Below, in pieces: positions 27,181 to 35,767 of a DNA stretch of 64,000 nt. The stretch covers positions 201,898 through 265,897 of the forward strand of contig DGNS01000009.1 in assembly GCA_002389045.1 (NCBI GenBank). The letters run 5' to 3'. Numbering within the stretch: the stretch's first letter is position 1; each line of letters begins with the position of its first letter. The notes under the pieces are model-generated. The model was not told where the DNA came from and searched no databases. It was given only the letters and a program-made list of their open reading frames with translations. Made by a program: the position numbers and the translations under genes. The stretch is from Thiotrichaceae bacterium UBA4486 (GTDB lineage: Bacteria > Pseudomonadota > Gammaproteobacteria > Eutrophobiales > Eutrophobiaceae).

Positions 27181-27213
27181 AATGGCTAATTGCTATTAGC
27201 TAATAGCTTTCTT
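27178..27213 (-). repeat. Heptamer array (AGC + 4) after ftsH
   Basis: Read on the ftsH strand, AGC recurs every 7 bases with variable tetramers TATT, TAAT, AATT, CATT, ending AGTAAAA. The array starts within 10 bases of the ftsH stop codon and matches the arrays after dnaJ and at the right end of the window. Confidence 0.7.
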
Positions 27214-29145
27214 TTAAGCCGGCTTCGCCGGACCGCTGATCGATGAATCATCGGCAGCCGAACTGCCCTGCTCATCTTCATCCTCGGCTTTCAGGGGAGT
27301 GCCGGTGTGATGATCATCGTCGTCCCAGTCGGCAGGCGGTCCAGGGATCCTGCCTTCCATGATCTCATCGATCTGATGCGAATCGATGGTTTCGTATTTC
27401 ATCAGGGCTTCCGCCATCACATGCAATTTGTCCATATTGTCTTTCAGGATCTGATCGGCCCTGGAGTAGTTGCGATCAATGATATTGCGAATTTCGCTAT
27501 CAATCAGATGCGCGGTTTCATCGGAGACATTCTTGTGCTGGGTAACGGAATGACCCAGGAAAACCTCGCCCTCATCCTCACCATAGGTCAACGGACCGAG
27601 TTTTTCCGACAATCCCCACTTGGTGACCATGCTGCGCGCGATCTTGGTGGCCCGCTCGATATCGTTACTGGCGCCGGTGGTCACGGCATCCTCACCGAAA
27701 ATCAACACCTCGGCAATCCGACCACCGAAGAGACTGCAAAGCTGGCTTTCCAGGTATTCCTTGCTGTAACTCAATCGATCCTCTTCCGGCAGAAACATGG
27801 TTACGCCAAGCGCACGGCCGCGGGGAATGATGGTTACCTTGTATACCGGATCGTGCTTGGGCATCATCCGTCCGACTATGGCATGACCGGATTCGTGGTA
27901 GGCGGTCAGTTTTTTCTCCGCCTCGCTCATGACCATGGATTTACGTTCCGCACCCATCATGATCTTGTCCTTGGCGCGTTCGAAATCTTCCATGGTGACA
28001 AACTTCTTGTCGGCACGGGCGGCAAACAGTGCGGCCTCGTTGACGAGGTTGGCCAGATCGGCGCCGGAGAAACCCGGAGTACCGCGGGCAATAATATTGG
28101 CCTTGACGTCATCACCCAGCGCGACCTTGCGCATGTGGACTTTCAGGATCTGTTCACGGCCGCGAATGTCGGGCAACGGCACCACCACCTGGCGGTCGAA
28201 TCGACCCGGGCGCAGCAGCGCCGGGTCCAGCACATCAGGACGGTTGGTGGCAGCAATGACAATCACGCCTTCGTTACCTTCGAAGCCGTCCATTTCAACG
28301 AGCAACTGGTTGAGTGTCTGTTCGCGTTCATCATGACCACCACCCAGACCGGCGCCGCGGTGACGGCCGACGGCATCGATCTCGTCAATGAAGATAATGC
28401 AGGGTGCATGTTTCTTGGCCTGCTCGAACATATCACGTACGCGTGAAGCGCCGACACCAACAAACATTTCAACGAAGTCGGAACCGGAAATGGTGAAAAA
28501 CGGCACCTTGGCTTCACCGGCGATGGCCTTGGCCAGCAGTGTTTTACCGGTGCCCGGTGGACCCACCATCAACACGCCGCGCGGGATCTTGCCACCGAGT
28601 TTCTGGAATTTGCCCGGATCGCGCAGAAATTCCACCAGTTCGGAGACCTCTTCCTTGGCTTCCTCGACACCGGCGACATCGCTGAAAGTGATGCGAACCT
28701 GGTCCTCACCAAGCAGGCGGGCGCGGCTCTTGCCGAACGACAGGGCGCCGCGGCCACCACCGCCCCCCTGCATCTGGCGCATGAAATAGATCCATATTCC
28801 CAGTAACAGTAGTATCGGGAACCAGGAAATGAACGCAGTGGCCCAGAATGAATTCTTGTTGGGTTCGGCAGCACTGATATTGACATCGTGTTCCACCAGC
28901 AGTGAAATCAACGGATCATTGTTAGTCTCCGGGCTGAAGGTCGTGAAACTGGAGTTGTCTATACGTGTGCCACGAATGGAATTACCCTCGATCAGAACCG
29001 ATTGCACCTGACCGCTTTTCACCTCATTAAGAAATTGTGAATAATCCACTTCCTGGGTCATGGGCGTGGCAAAATTCCTGAACAACAACATCAGGGCCAG
29101 GGTGATGATGATCATCAACACGAGTGTTCTTGCAGTCTCACTCAA
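27214..29145 (-). CDS. ftsH: ATP-dependent zinc metalloprotease FtsH
   Basis: This 643-residue membrane-anchored AAA+ protease degrades unassembled membrane proteins and regulators. Two membrane helices (about 7-23 and 102-122) flank a periplasmic domain. Walker A GPPGTGKT is at 195-202, then Walker B IIFIDEIDAVG, and the zinc site YHESGHAIVG near 420 (HESGH instead of HEAGH, still HExxH). The acidic C-terminal tail is typical. It is downstream of rlmE on the same strand as in many gammaproteobacteria, but the usual next gene, folP, is missing. Confidence 0.97.
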   Translation of the reverse strand: MSETARTLVLMIIITLALMLLFRNFATPMTQEVDYSQFLNEVKSGQVQSVLIEGNSIRGTRIDNSSFTTFSPETNNDPLISLLVEHDVNISAAEPNKNSFWATAFISWFPILLLLGIWIYFMRQMQGGGGGRGALSFGKSRARLLGEDQVRITFSDVAGVEEAKEEVSELVEFLRDPGKFQKLGGKIPRGVLMVGPPGTGKTLLAKAIAGEAKVPFFTISGSDFVEMFVGVGASRVRDMFEQAKKHAPCIIFIDEIDAVGRHRGAGLGGGHDEREQTLNQLLVEMDGFEGNEGVIVIAATNRPDVLDPALLRPGRFDRQVVVPLPDIRGREQILKVHMRKVALGDDVKANIIARGTPGFSGADLANLVNEAALFAARADKKFVTMEDFERAKDKIMMGAERKSMVMSEAEKKLTAYHESGHAIVGRMMPKHDPVYKVTIIPRGRALGVTMFLPEEDRLSYSKEYLESQLCSLFGGRIAEVLIFGEDAVTTGASNDIERATKIARSMVTKWGLSEKLGPLTYGEDEGEVFLGHSVTQHKNVSDETAHLIDSEIRNIIDRNYSRADQILKDNMDKLHVMAEALMKYETIDSHQIDEIMEGRIPGPPADWDDDDHHTGTPLKAEDEDEQGSSAADDSSISGPAKPA

Positions 29146-29191
29146 ACTTATTCACCTCAATCAATCAGTTACAACATAATCTGTGTATAAA

Positions 29192-29812
29192 TCATATATT
29201 AATGTGCCGCGCCAGGATATAAAATTCTCTGGATTGGTCACGCGATGCCGCCGGTTTTTCGTTGCTAACTCTCTGAAATAATTGTGAAAGTTCTTTTCTG
29301 AAGTCGTCCACACCGGCACCTTCGAAAACCTTCATGAGTAAATCACCACCGGGGTTCAGTACCTGTCTGGCGAGATCCAGTGCGAGTTCGAGAAGGTACA
29401 TGGTTTTGGCCTGATCCGCATCCCTGATACCTGTAATATTGGGCGCCATATCGGAAATTACAAGATCAGCGCCACTATTACCAATATTGGTTAGACAGTT
29501 GTCGAGCGTCGCCTGTTCAGTAAAATCACCTTCTATGATGATTACTCCCTCAATGGGTTCCATGGAAAGGATATCGAGTGCAATCACCTTGCCATTGGCT
29601 CCTACCCGCTCAGCCACATATTGTGACCAGCTGCCCGGGGCGGCACCCAGATCGATTACTGTCTGACCCGGTTTGAACAGCTTTCGTTTCTGATCGATCT
29701 CCTGCAGCTTGTATACCGCGCGTGAGCGGTAATGACTTTGCCGGACCTTTTTGACATACGGATCCTTGCCCTGGCGTTGCAGCCAGCGTTTGCTTGAGGT
29801 GGATTTACTCAT
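29192..29812 (-). CDS. rlmE: 23S rRNA 2'-O-methyltransferase RlmE (FtsJ)
   Basis: This 206-residue SAM-dependent enzyme methylates U2552 of 23S rRNA. SAM motif I VIDLGAAPGSWSQ is present, and the catalytic tetrad can be placed at Lys35, Asp121 (SDMAPN), Lys161 (LMKVFEG) and Glu196 (EFYILA). It is followed after 46 bp by ftsH, its usual neighbour. The heptamer sequence at 29815-29893 sits directly before its start codon, so the ribosome site is made of repeat-like GGTG sequence and is not a clean AGGAG. Confidence 0.95.
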   Translation of the reverse strand: MSKSTSSKRWLQRQGKDPYVKKVRQSHYRSRAVYKLQEIDQKRKLFKPGQTVIDLGAAPGSWSQYVAERVGANGKVIALDILSMEPIEGVIIIEGDFTEQATLDNCLTNIGNSGADLVISDMAPNITGIRDADQAKTMYLLELALDLARQVLNPGGDLLMKVFEGAGVDDFRKELSQLFQRVSNEKPAASRDQSREFYILARHINI

Positions 29813-29814
29813 TG

Positions 29815-29893
29815 GTGGTGAGCGGTGATTGGTGATTGGTGATCAGTATAGAGGATGAGCTTTCAATCACCAGTCACCAATCACTGTTCACTA
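29815..29893 (-). repeat. Inverted heptamer element (TGATTGG type) before rlmE
   Basis: Left GGTGATT repeats (29824-29843) face right ATCACC/GTCACC repeats (29866-29884), so the element can fold into a hairpin with a 22-base loop. The same arrangement occurs at 33786-33872 and 59212-59288. Confidence 0.7.
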
Positions 29894-29896
29894 TTA

Positions 29897-30009
29897 CCTG
29901 CCCTTGATTACGGTGTCAGACTAAAGTCAGACACCTGCCCCTGATTACGGTGTCACAGACTAAAGTCAGACACCTGCCCCTGATTACGGTGTCAGACTAA
30001 AGTCAGACA
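29897..30009. repeat. 37-bp hairpin repeat, three tandem copies
   Basis: The units are 29897-29933, 29934-29972 (two extra bases) and 29973-30009. Each contains GTGTCAGACT, AA, AGTCAGACAC (the middle unit with an inserted CA), an almost perfect stem, plus CCTGCCCCTGATTACG. With no unique spacers it is not a CRISPR. It resembles REP-type palindromes. Confidence 0.8.
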
Positions 30010-30060
30010 CCTGTCTCTCTGTTCTCTGTTCACTGTCATCTGTTACCTGTTACCTGATCA
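30010..30060 (-). repeat. Heptamer array (CAG + 4) after greA
   Basis: Starting right after the greA stop codon, CAG recurs every 7 bases with tetramers GTAA, GTAA, ATGA, TGAA, AGAA. It runs directly into the 37-bp repeats. Confidence 0.7.
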
Positions 30061-30537
30061 CTATATATATTGCACTTTCAGGATTTCGTACTCGATGTTG
30101 CCCGAAGGCGCCTGGACATCCACCACATCGCCTTCTTCCTTGCCGATCAACGCTCGGGCTATCGGTGAGGTTATGGATATCAGGTTTTCGTTGATGTCGG
30201 CTTCCTCTTCCCCGACTACCTGGTATGTCACCTCGTTCTCGTCTTCCAGGTTCATCACCGTAACCGTGGCGCCGAAAACCACCTTGCCATTGGCATCAAT
30301 CTTCCCGAGATCGATGATTTCGGCCTCGGCCAGGGCGCTTTCAATCGACTGGATGCGGCCTTCGACAAAGCTCTGTTGTTCGCGCGCGGCATGGTACTCA
30401 GCATTTTCGCTGAGATCACCATGGGCACGCGCCTCGGCGATGGCCGCCGTGATGCGCGGACGTTCTACGGTTTTCAATTCATGCAGAAATTTGCGGAGTT
30501 TTTCCGCACCCCTGGCTGTCATGGGTGATCGTGCCAT
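30061..30537 (-). CDS. greA: Transcription elongation factor GreA
   Basis: GreA rescues backtracked RNA polymerase by stimulating transcript cleavage through its secondary channel. The 158-residue product has the N-terminal coiled coil with the acidic tip HGDLSENAEYHAAREQQ (about residues 41-57) and the C-terminal FKBP-like domain (ISITSPIARALIGKEEGD). It starts 3 bases after the carB stop, so it is the third gene of a carA-carB-greA operon. Confidence 0.96.
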   Translation of the reverse strand: MARSPMTARGAEKLRKFLHELKTVERPRITAAIAEARAHGDLSENAEYHAAREQQSFVEGRIQSIESALAEAEIIDLGKIDANGKVVFGATVTVMNLEDENEVTYQVVGEEEADINENLISITSPIARALIGKEEGDVVDVQAPSGNIEYEILKVQYI

Positions 30538-30540
30538 AAG

Positions 30541-33500
30541 CTATCTCCCGTGTAATTCCTGCAAGCTGTGTATTTGCTGACCGGGCGGCTGTTGCAACGC
30601 CTGCAGGGCAGCATTGGCCGCGGCAATGGTCGTTGTGTAAAAAACCTTGTGTTGCAGAGCGGATCGACGGATCGAATAGGAATCGGCGATAGCCTTTTTA
30701 CCTTCGGTTGTATTGATGATCAGATGAATAGCGTCGTTCTTGATCATATCGACGACATGCGGCTGACCTTCCCGGACCTTGTTGATCCTCAGGCAGTCGA
30801 GCCCGGCATCGTGAAATGCCCGGGTGGTACCTTTGGTCGCGCAGAGAACAAAACCCAGTGTGGACAGCTCCCGGGCTATGTCGATGGCCGCCGGTTTATC
30901 GGCATCACGAACACTGATAAAGACCAGCCCCTTGTCAGGGATGGCACCGCCGGCTGCCAGTTGTGCCTTGCCGAAGGCCTCGCCAAAACTGCTGCTGATG
31001 CCCATGACCTCGCCCGTGGATTTCATCTCGGGTCCAAGCAATGGGTCCACACCCGGGAATTTGATGAATGGAAATACGGCTTCCTTGACCGAATAAAAAT
31101 CCGGGACGGCCTCCGTCACCTGTTGTACGTCCAGTGATTTGCCGACCATGCACAGAGCCGCAATACGCGCCAGTGGCAACCCTGTGGCCTTGGAAACAAA
31201 GGGTACGGTGCGTGACGCCCGCGGATTGACTTCGAGCACATAGATATCATCGCCCTTGATGGCAAACTGTGTATTCATCAGTCCGATCACATTCAGGCCA
31301 CGGGCCATGCGGCAGACCTGCTCGGTCATGCGTTCCTGTATCGCCTGGCTGAGTTGGTGCGGCGGCAAACAGCAGGCCGAGTCACCGGAATGCACCCCGG
31401 CCTGTTCAATGTGTTCCATAATACCGCCGATCATCACCCGTTCACCGTCACAAACGGCATCCACATCAACCTCGATAGCGTCGCCGAGAAAGTGATCCAG
31501 CAACACCGGTGATTCGTTGGATACAGCCACCGCATCGGTCATGTAATTTCTGAGATGCTCCTCGTTGAACACGATCTCCATGGCGCGTCCACCAAGCACA
31601 TAGGAGGGGCGCACAACCAGCGGGTAACCGATTTCCTCGGCCAGCCGGACACCCTCCTCCATATCCCGCGCCGTGCGATTGGGCGGTTGCTGCAATTCGA
31701 GTTTATCCAGCAGTTTCTGGAAGCGTTCACGATCCTCGGCCAGGTCGATACTGTCCGGGCTGGTACCGATGATGGGCGCGCCGGCCGTTTCCAGGGCGCG
31801 GGCCAGTTTCAGCGGTGTCTGGCCGCCGTACTGGACTATCACGCCTTCGGGTTTTTCCAGATCGATGATTTCAAGCACGTCTTCCAGCGTCAACGGCTCG
31901 AAATACAGGCGGTCCGAGGTGTCATAATCCGTTGACACGGTCTCGGGATTGCAGTTGACCATAATGGTTTCATAACCGGCATCGCGCATGGCGAAGGCGG
32001 CATGTACGCAGCAGTAGTCAAACTCGATGCCCTGGCCGATTCGGTTCGGGCCTCCGCCCAGCACCATGATTTTTTTACGATCATCCGGTTCCGCCTCGCA
32101 CTCCTCGTCGTAACTGGAATACATGTACGCCGTGGTTGATGCAAACTCGGCCGCGCAGGTATCGACGCGCTTGTAGACGGGACGAATGTCGTACTTGTGG
32201 CGGAATTTGCGCACCTCCGCTTCACTGCTGTCCAGCAACGTGGCCAGCCGGGAGTCGGAAAAACCCTTGCGCTTGAGTTGCAAAAGTTTACCGGCCGGCA
32301 AATCCGCCAGCAGTTTGCCGGACAGTTCGCGCTCTTCCGTGATGATGTCCTCAATCTGCGCCAGAAACCAGGGATCGATGAAACAGGCCTCGTGGATCTC
32401 TTCTATGGACATGCCATGACGAAATGCCTCGCCCACGTACCAGAGACGATCGGCACGCGGTACACGCAGGCCCGTCAGGATTTTCTCCGTCAGATCCTCG
32501 TCATCGCCGGCCACGATTTCATTAAAACCATCACGGCCGATCTCGAGACCGCGTATGGCTTTTTGCAGCGATTCCTGGAAGGTCCGGCCGATGGCCATGA
32601 CTTCGCCCACGGATTTCATTTGCGTGGTCAACCGATCATCGGCGTTGGGAAATTTTTCAAACGTGAAGCGCGGGATCTTGGTGACGATGTAATCGATGCT
32701 GGGCTCGAACGAGGCCGGCGTCACACCACCGGTTATTTCATTTTCCAGTTCATCAAGCGTATAACCCACCGCCAGCTTGGCGGCGACCTTGGCAATGGGA
32801 AAACCGGTGGCCTTGGAGGCCAGCGCTGATGAACGCGAAACCCGTGGATTCATTTCAATGACAATGAGTTCACCGTCATCGGGGTTGACCGCGAACTGCA
32901 CGTTCGAGCCACCCGTGTCCACACCGATCTCGCGCAGCACCGCGATCGAGGCATCGCGCATGATCTGGTATTCCTTGTCGGTCAAGGTCAGCGCCGGGGC
33001 GATGGTGATGGAATCCCCGGTATGCACACCCATGGGATCAAAATTCTCGATGGAGCAGATGATGATGCAGTTGTCCTTGTGATCACGCACCACTTCCATT
33101 TCGAATTCCTTCCAGCCGATGATCGACTGGTCGATCTGGATTTCATTCGTGGGTGATGCATCCAGACCGCGTTCGCAGATATCCACGAACTCCTCGCGGT
33201 TGTAGGCAATACCGCCGCCACTGCCGCCCATGGTGAATGACGGACGAATGATCAGTGGAAATCCAAGCCGTTGCAGAACATCATTGGCCTGCTGCATGGT
33301 ATGCGCCAGTTCCGATTCCGGCATTTTCAGACCGATTTTCTGCATGGCGGTACGAAACTTGTCGCGATCCTCGGCCTTGTCGATGGCTTCGCGCGTTGCG
33401 CCGATCATTTCCACGCCGAATTTTTCCAGCACGCCGTATCGGGCAAGATCCAGTGCGCAGTTAAGCGCGGTTTGTCCGCCCATGGTCGGCAATATCGCAT

Positions 33501-33750
33501 CAGGGCGTTCTTTTTCGATAATGGCTTCCACCGACTGCCATACCACCGGCTCGATGTACGTGGCGTCCGCCATTTCCGGATCGGTCATGATGGTGGCGGG
33601 GTTGGAGTTGACCAGGATCACCCGGTAACCTTCCTCGCGCAAGGCCTTGCATGCCTGGGCGCCGGAGTAGTCAAACTCACAGGCCTGGCCGATGATGATT
33701 GGCCCGGCGCCGATGATCAAAATAGAGTTTATATCGGTTCTTTTTGGCAT
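30541..33750 (-). CDS. carB: Carbamoyl-phosphate synthase large subunit
   Basis: This 1069-residue subunit makes carbamoyl phosphate from ammonia, bicarbonate and two ATP for pyrimidine and arginine synthesis. Two homologous ATP-grasp halves are visible (ILIIGAGPIIIGQACEFDYSG near the N-terminus, VLGGGPNRIGQGIEFDYCCVH in the second half), and an allosteric MGS-like domain follows at about 935-1069 (FISVRDADKPAAIDIARELS). Length matches E. coli CarB (1073). A GGTGA-type repeat element separates it from carA, while greA follows at once. Confidence 0.97.
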   Translation of the reverse strand: MPKRTDINSILIIGAGPIIIGQACEFDYSGAQACKALREEGYRVILVNSNPATIMTDPEMADATYIEPVVWQSVEAIIEKERPDAILPTMGGQTALNCALDLARYGVLEKFGVEMIGATREAIDKAEDRDKFRTAMQKIGLKMPESELAHTMQQANDVLQRLGFPLIIRPSFTMGGSGGGIAYNREEFVDICERGLDASPTNEIQIDQSIIGWKEFEMEVVRDHKDNCIIICSIENFDPMGVHTGDSITIAPALTLTDKEYQIMRDASIAVLREIGVDTGGSNVQFAVNPDDGELIVIEMNPRVSRSSALASKATGFPIAKVAAKLAVGYTLDELENEITGGVTPASFEPSIDYIVTKIPRFTFEKFPNADDRLTTQMKSVGEVMAIGRTFQESLQKAIRGLEIGRDGFNEIVAGDDEDLTEKILTGLRVPRADRLWYVGEAFRHGMSIEEIHEACFIDPWFLAQIEDIITEERELSGKLLADLPAGKLLQLKRKGFSDSRLATLLDSSEAEVRKFRHKYDIRPVYKRVDTCAAEFASTTAYMYSSYDEECEAEPDDRKKIMVLGGGPNRIGQGIEFDYCCVHAAFAMRDAGYETIMVNCNPETVSTDYDTSDRLYFEPLTLEDVLEIIDLEKPEGVIVQYGGQTPLKLARALETAGAPIIGTSPDSIDLAEDRERFQKLLDKLELQQPPNRTARDMEEGVRLAEEIGYPLVVRPSYVLGGRAMEIVFNEEHLRNYMTDAVAVSNESPVLLDHFLGDAIEVDVDAVCDGERVMIGGIMEHIEQAGVHSGDSACCLPPHQLSQAIQERMTEQVCRMARGLNVIGLMNTQFAIKGDDIYVLEVNPRASRTVPFVSKATGLPLARIAALCMVGKSLDVQQVTEAVPDFYSVKEAVFPFIKFPGVDPLLGPEMKSTGEVMGISSSFGEAFGKAQLAAGGAIPDKGLVFISVRDADKPAAIDIARELSTLGFVLCATKGTTRAFHDAGLDCLRINKVREGQPHVVDMIKNDAIHLIINTTEGKKAIADSYSIRRSALQHKVFYTTTIAAANAALQALQQPPGQQIHSLQELHGR

Positions 33751-33785
33751 TACTAATAAACGATCATTCCTGTAATTTCATACAT

Positions 33786-33872
33786 GTGATTGGTCAATGG
33801 TGATTGGTGACTGAAAAAAACACTTTGTCTATTCACCACTCACCATTCACGATTCACCATTCACCATTCACC
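33786..33872 (-). repeat. Inverted heptamer element between carA and carB (TGA + 4)
   Basis: Read with carA, TGA recurs every 7 bases with tetramers ATGG, ATGG, ATCG, ATGG, GTGG, ATAG. The first TGA is the carA stop codon itself (33868-33870). A facing GGTGATTGGTGA block at 33786-33812 allows a long hairpin inside the carAB mRNA. Confidence 0.75.
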
Positions 33873-35001
33873 GACTCGCTCTCATCAAATCAGTAAAGTA
33901 CCGAAACAACGGCTGCACATCATGCGGTCCCGGGCTGGCCTCGGGGTGTCCCTGGAAGCTGTAAGCCGGTAACCCGGTATGATGCACACCCTGCAATGAT
34001 TGATCGAACAATGAACGGTGTGTTGCTTTCAGGTTGCCTGGCAGCGATGCTTCGTCAACGGCAAAGCCGTGGTTCTGGCTGGTGATCATCACCCGGCCTG
34101 TTTCCAGATCCTGCACGGGATGATTGGCGCCGTGATGACCGAATTTCATTTTCAATGTACGCGCACCCATGGCCAGCGCCAGCAGCTGATGACCGAGACA
34201 AATACCAAACAACGGCGTCTTGCCGGCCAGCACTTCCTGGATAGCCGCGATGGCATAATCGCAGGCAAATGGATCGCCGGGCCCGTTGGACAGGAAAACA
34301 CCATCCGGTTTTTCTTTAAGAACCTCGGCTGCCGGTGTTTGCGCGGGCACCACCGTGACCTTGCAGCCGGCGGAGGTAAGCAGGCGCAGGATATTGCGTT
34401 TGATGCCGTAATCGTAGGCAATCACACGCCAGCCATCCGTGCGCTTCCCGATCGTCTCAAAACCTTCCGCTATATGCCAGACGCCCTGGTCCCATTCGTA
34501 AGCTGTTGGGGTCGAAACCTCTTTGGCCAGGTCCGCGCCTTCAAGTCCCGCAAAAGACTGTGCTTCACTGACAGCCGCATCCGCGTCTATTTCCCCGGCC
34601 GCCACCAGGCAACCATTCAGGGCGCCTTTCTCGCGCAGCAGGCGGGTCAGTCTGCGGGTGTCGATCCCTGCGATGGCGACGATGTTATGTTTTTGCAGAT
34701 AGTCGGAAAGCGATTGCCGTGAACGCCAACTGCTGGCAAGTATGGGCAGATCGCGGATCACCAGGCCACTTACATACGGCCGGTCGGATTCCTCGTCCTC
34801 GGCATTTGTGCCGACATTGCCGATATGCGGCTGGGTCAGGGTGACGATTTGTTTGTAATAGGATGGATCGGTCAGAATCTCCTGGTAGCCGGTCATTGCG
34901 GTATTGAAGACAACCTCCCCGGTCATCTGACCCTGTATGCCGATGGACTGGCCATGAAACAGGCTGCCATCTTCCAGCGCAAGTAGTGCCTTGTTGGTCA
35001 T
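33868..35001 (-). CDS. carA: Carbamoyl-phosphate synthase small (glutaminase) subunit
   Basis: This 377-residue class I glutamine amidotransferase feeds ammonia to CarB. The N-terminal domain begins ALLALEDGSLFHGQSIG-like (KALLALEDGSLFHGQ), and the glutaminase domain carries the nucleophile in FGICLGHQLLALAMG and the His/Glu pair in QGHPEASPGPHD. The stop codon is the first triplet of a heptamer repeat. A 10-bp stem-loop at 35084-35115 lies 83 bp upstream of the start and could act in the leader. Confidence 0.96.
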   Translation of the reverse strand: MTNKALLALEDGSLFHGQSIGIQGQMTGEVVFNTAMTGYQEILTDPSYYKQIVTLTQPHIGNVGTNAEDEESDRPYVSGLVIRDLPILASSWRSRQSLSDYLQKHNIVAIAGIDTRRLTRLLREKGALNGCLVAAGEIDADAAVSEAQSFAGLEGADLAKEVSTPTAYEWDQGVWHIAEGFETIGKRTDGWRVIAYDYGIKRNILRLLTSAGCKVTVVPAQTPAAEVLKEKPDGVFLSNGPGDPFACDYAIAAIQEVLAGKTPLFGICLGHQLLALAMGARTLKMKFGHHGANHPVQDLETGRVMITSQNHGFAVDEASLPGNLKATHRSLFDQSLQGVHHTGLPAYSFQGHPEASPGPHDVQPLFRYFTDLMRASR

Positions 35002-35083
35002 AAACCTCCTGGGATTATTCTGATTTTACCAGTCACATCGCGACGGCTGTTGCAGCGCCCTGCATCCGGGATGCACATATACA

Positions 35084-35115
35084 AAACGGGAGTCACCGCC
35101 TGGCCACTCCCGTTT
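35084..35115. promoter_or_regulatory. Stem-loop in the carA / Rieske intergenic region
   Basis: AAACGGGAGT (35084-35093) pairs perfectly with ACTCCCGTTT (35106-35115). No U tract follows on either strand, so it is not a standard terminator. It lies upstream of carA and of the divergent Rieske gene and may be an operator or leader element. Confidence 0.4.
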
Positions 35116-35235
35116 GGATAATTACGGCTCAATTCTACTGTTCACCGGCCCGGTTGTCTAATCGTGTCCCGGATGACGTACACTATTATCAGCCAAGCTG
35201 ATACGGCAAAGATCGCATTAGAATACACGCAAACC

Positions 35236-35598
35236 ATGCATTCAAATTCACACACCCGCCTGGAATTCCACAGCCTTTGCCGGCTGCAGGACCTGGACCC
35301 CGGGGGGCGCGGCTTTGAAGTGCGCCGGGGTGATCAGATCCATGCCGTCTTTCTGATTCCGACTGCGGAAGGGCCGGTGGCGTACCGGAATCGTTGCCCG
35401 CATACGGGGGTCAATCTGGACTGGGTCCCGGAGCGGTTTCTGGACCGCTGCGGTGAATTCATCCAGTGCGCCACACACGGCGCCCGGTTCCGCATCCACG
35501 ACGGTTTCTGCGTGTCCGGCCCTTGCCAGGGCGATGCGCTGGAATCGATCCCGGTGCGCGTAACCGGTGGCCGGGTGGAAATTGCATTACCCACTTGA
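35236..35598 (+). CDS. Rieske [2Fe-2S] domain protein
   Basis: This is a single-domain protein of 120 residues. The cluster ligands are in CPHTG and CATHGARF, the Cys-x-His ... Cys-x2-His pattern of ferredoxin-like Rieske proteins (as in NirD or dioxygenase ferredoxins). It would carry electrons in the cytoplasm; no partner oxygenase or reductase is adjacent. The frame is open from a GTG at 35164, but the ATG at 35236 gives the usual compact N-terminus; neither has a good ribosome site. It is divergent from carA. Confidence 0.8.
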   Translation: MHSNSHTRLEFHSLCRLQDLDPGGRGFEVRRGDQIHAVFLIPTAEGPVAYRNRCPHTGVNLDWVPERFLDRCGEFIQCATHGARFRIHDGFCVSGPCQGDALESIPVRVTGGRVEIALPT

Positions 35599-35767
35599 AA
35601 TCACCAATTAATTCCAATTCCCTATAGTTATTAACTATTTGCCACAATTTTCTTGTAATTTACGGTAAATAAGTAAAAGATATCTATGAGAAAAGGTGAA
35701 AATCTGCTTTTTTGGATGGCAGCAACAACTATTCAACAACATGGGTAGTAAACACAAAAAAAGACAT

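Noticed and set aside
29897..30009. CRISPR array
   Set aside because: The 37-bp units are directly adjacent with no unique spacers and no cas genes are near.
35084..35115. Rho-independent terminator upstream of carA
   Set aside because: Perfect stem but no U tract on either strand and no gene ending there; kept only as a possible leader or operator element.
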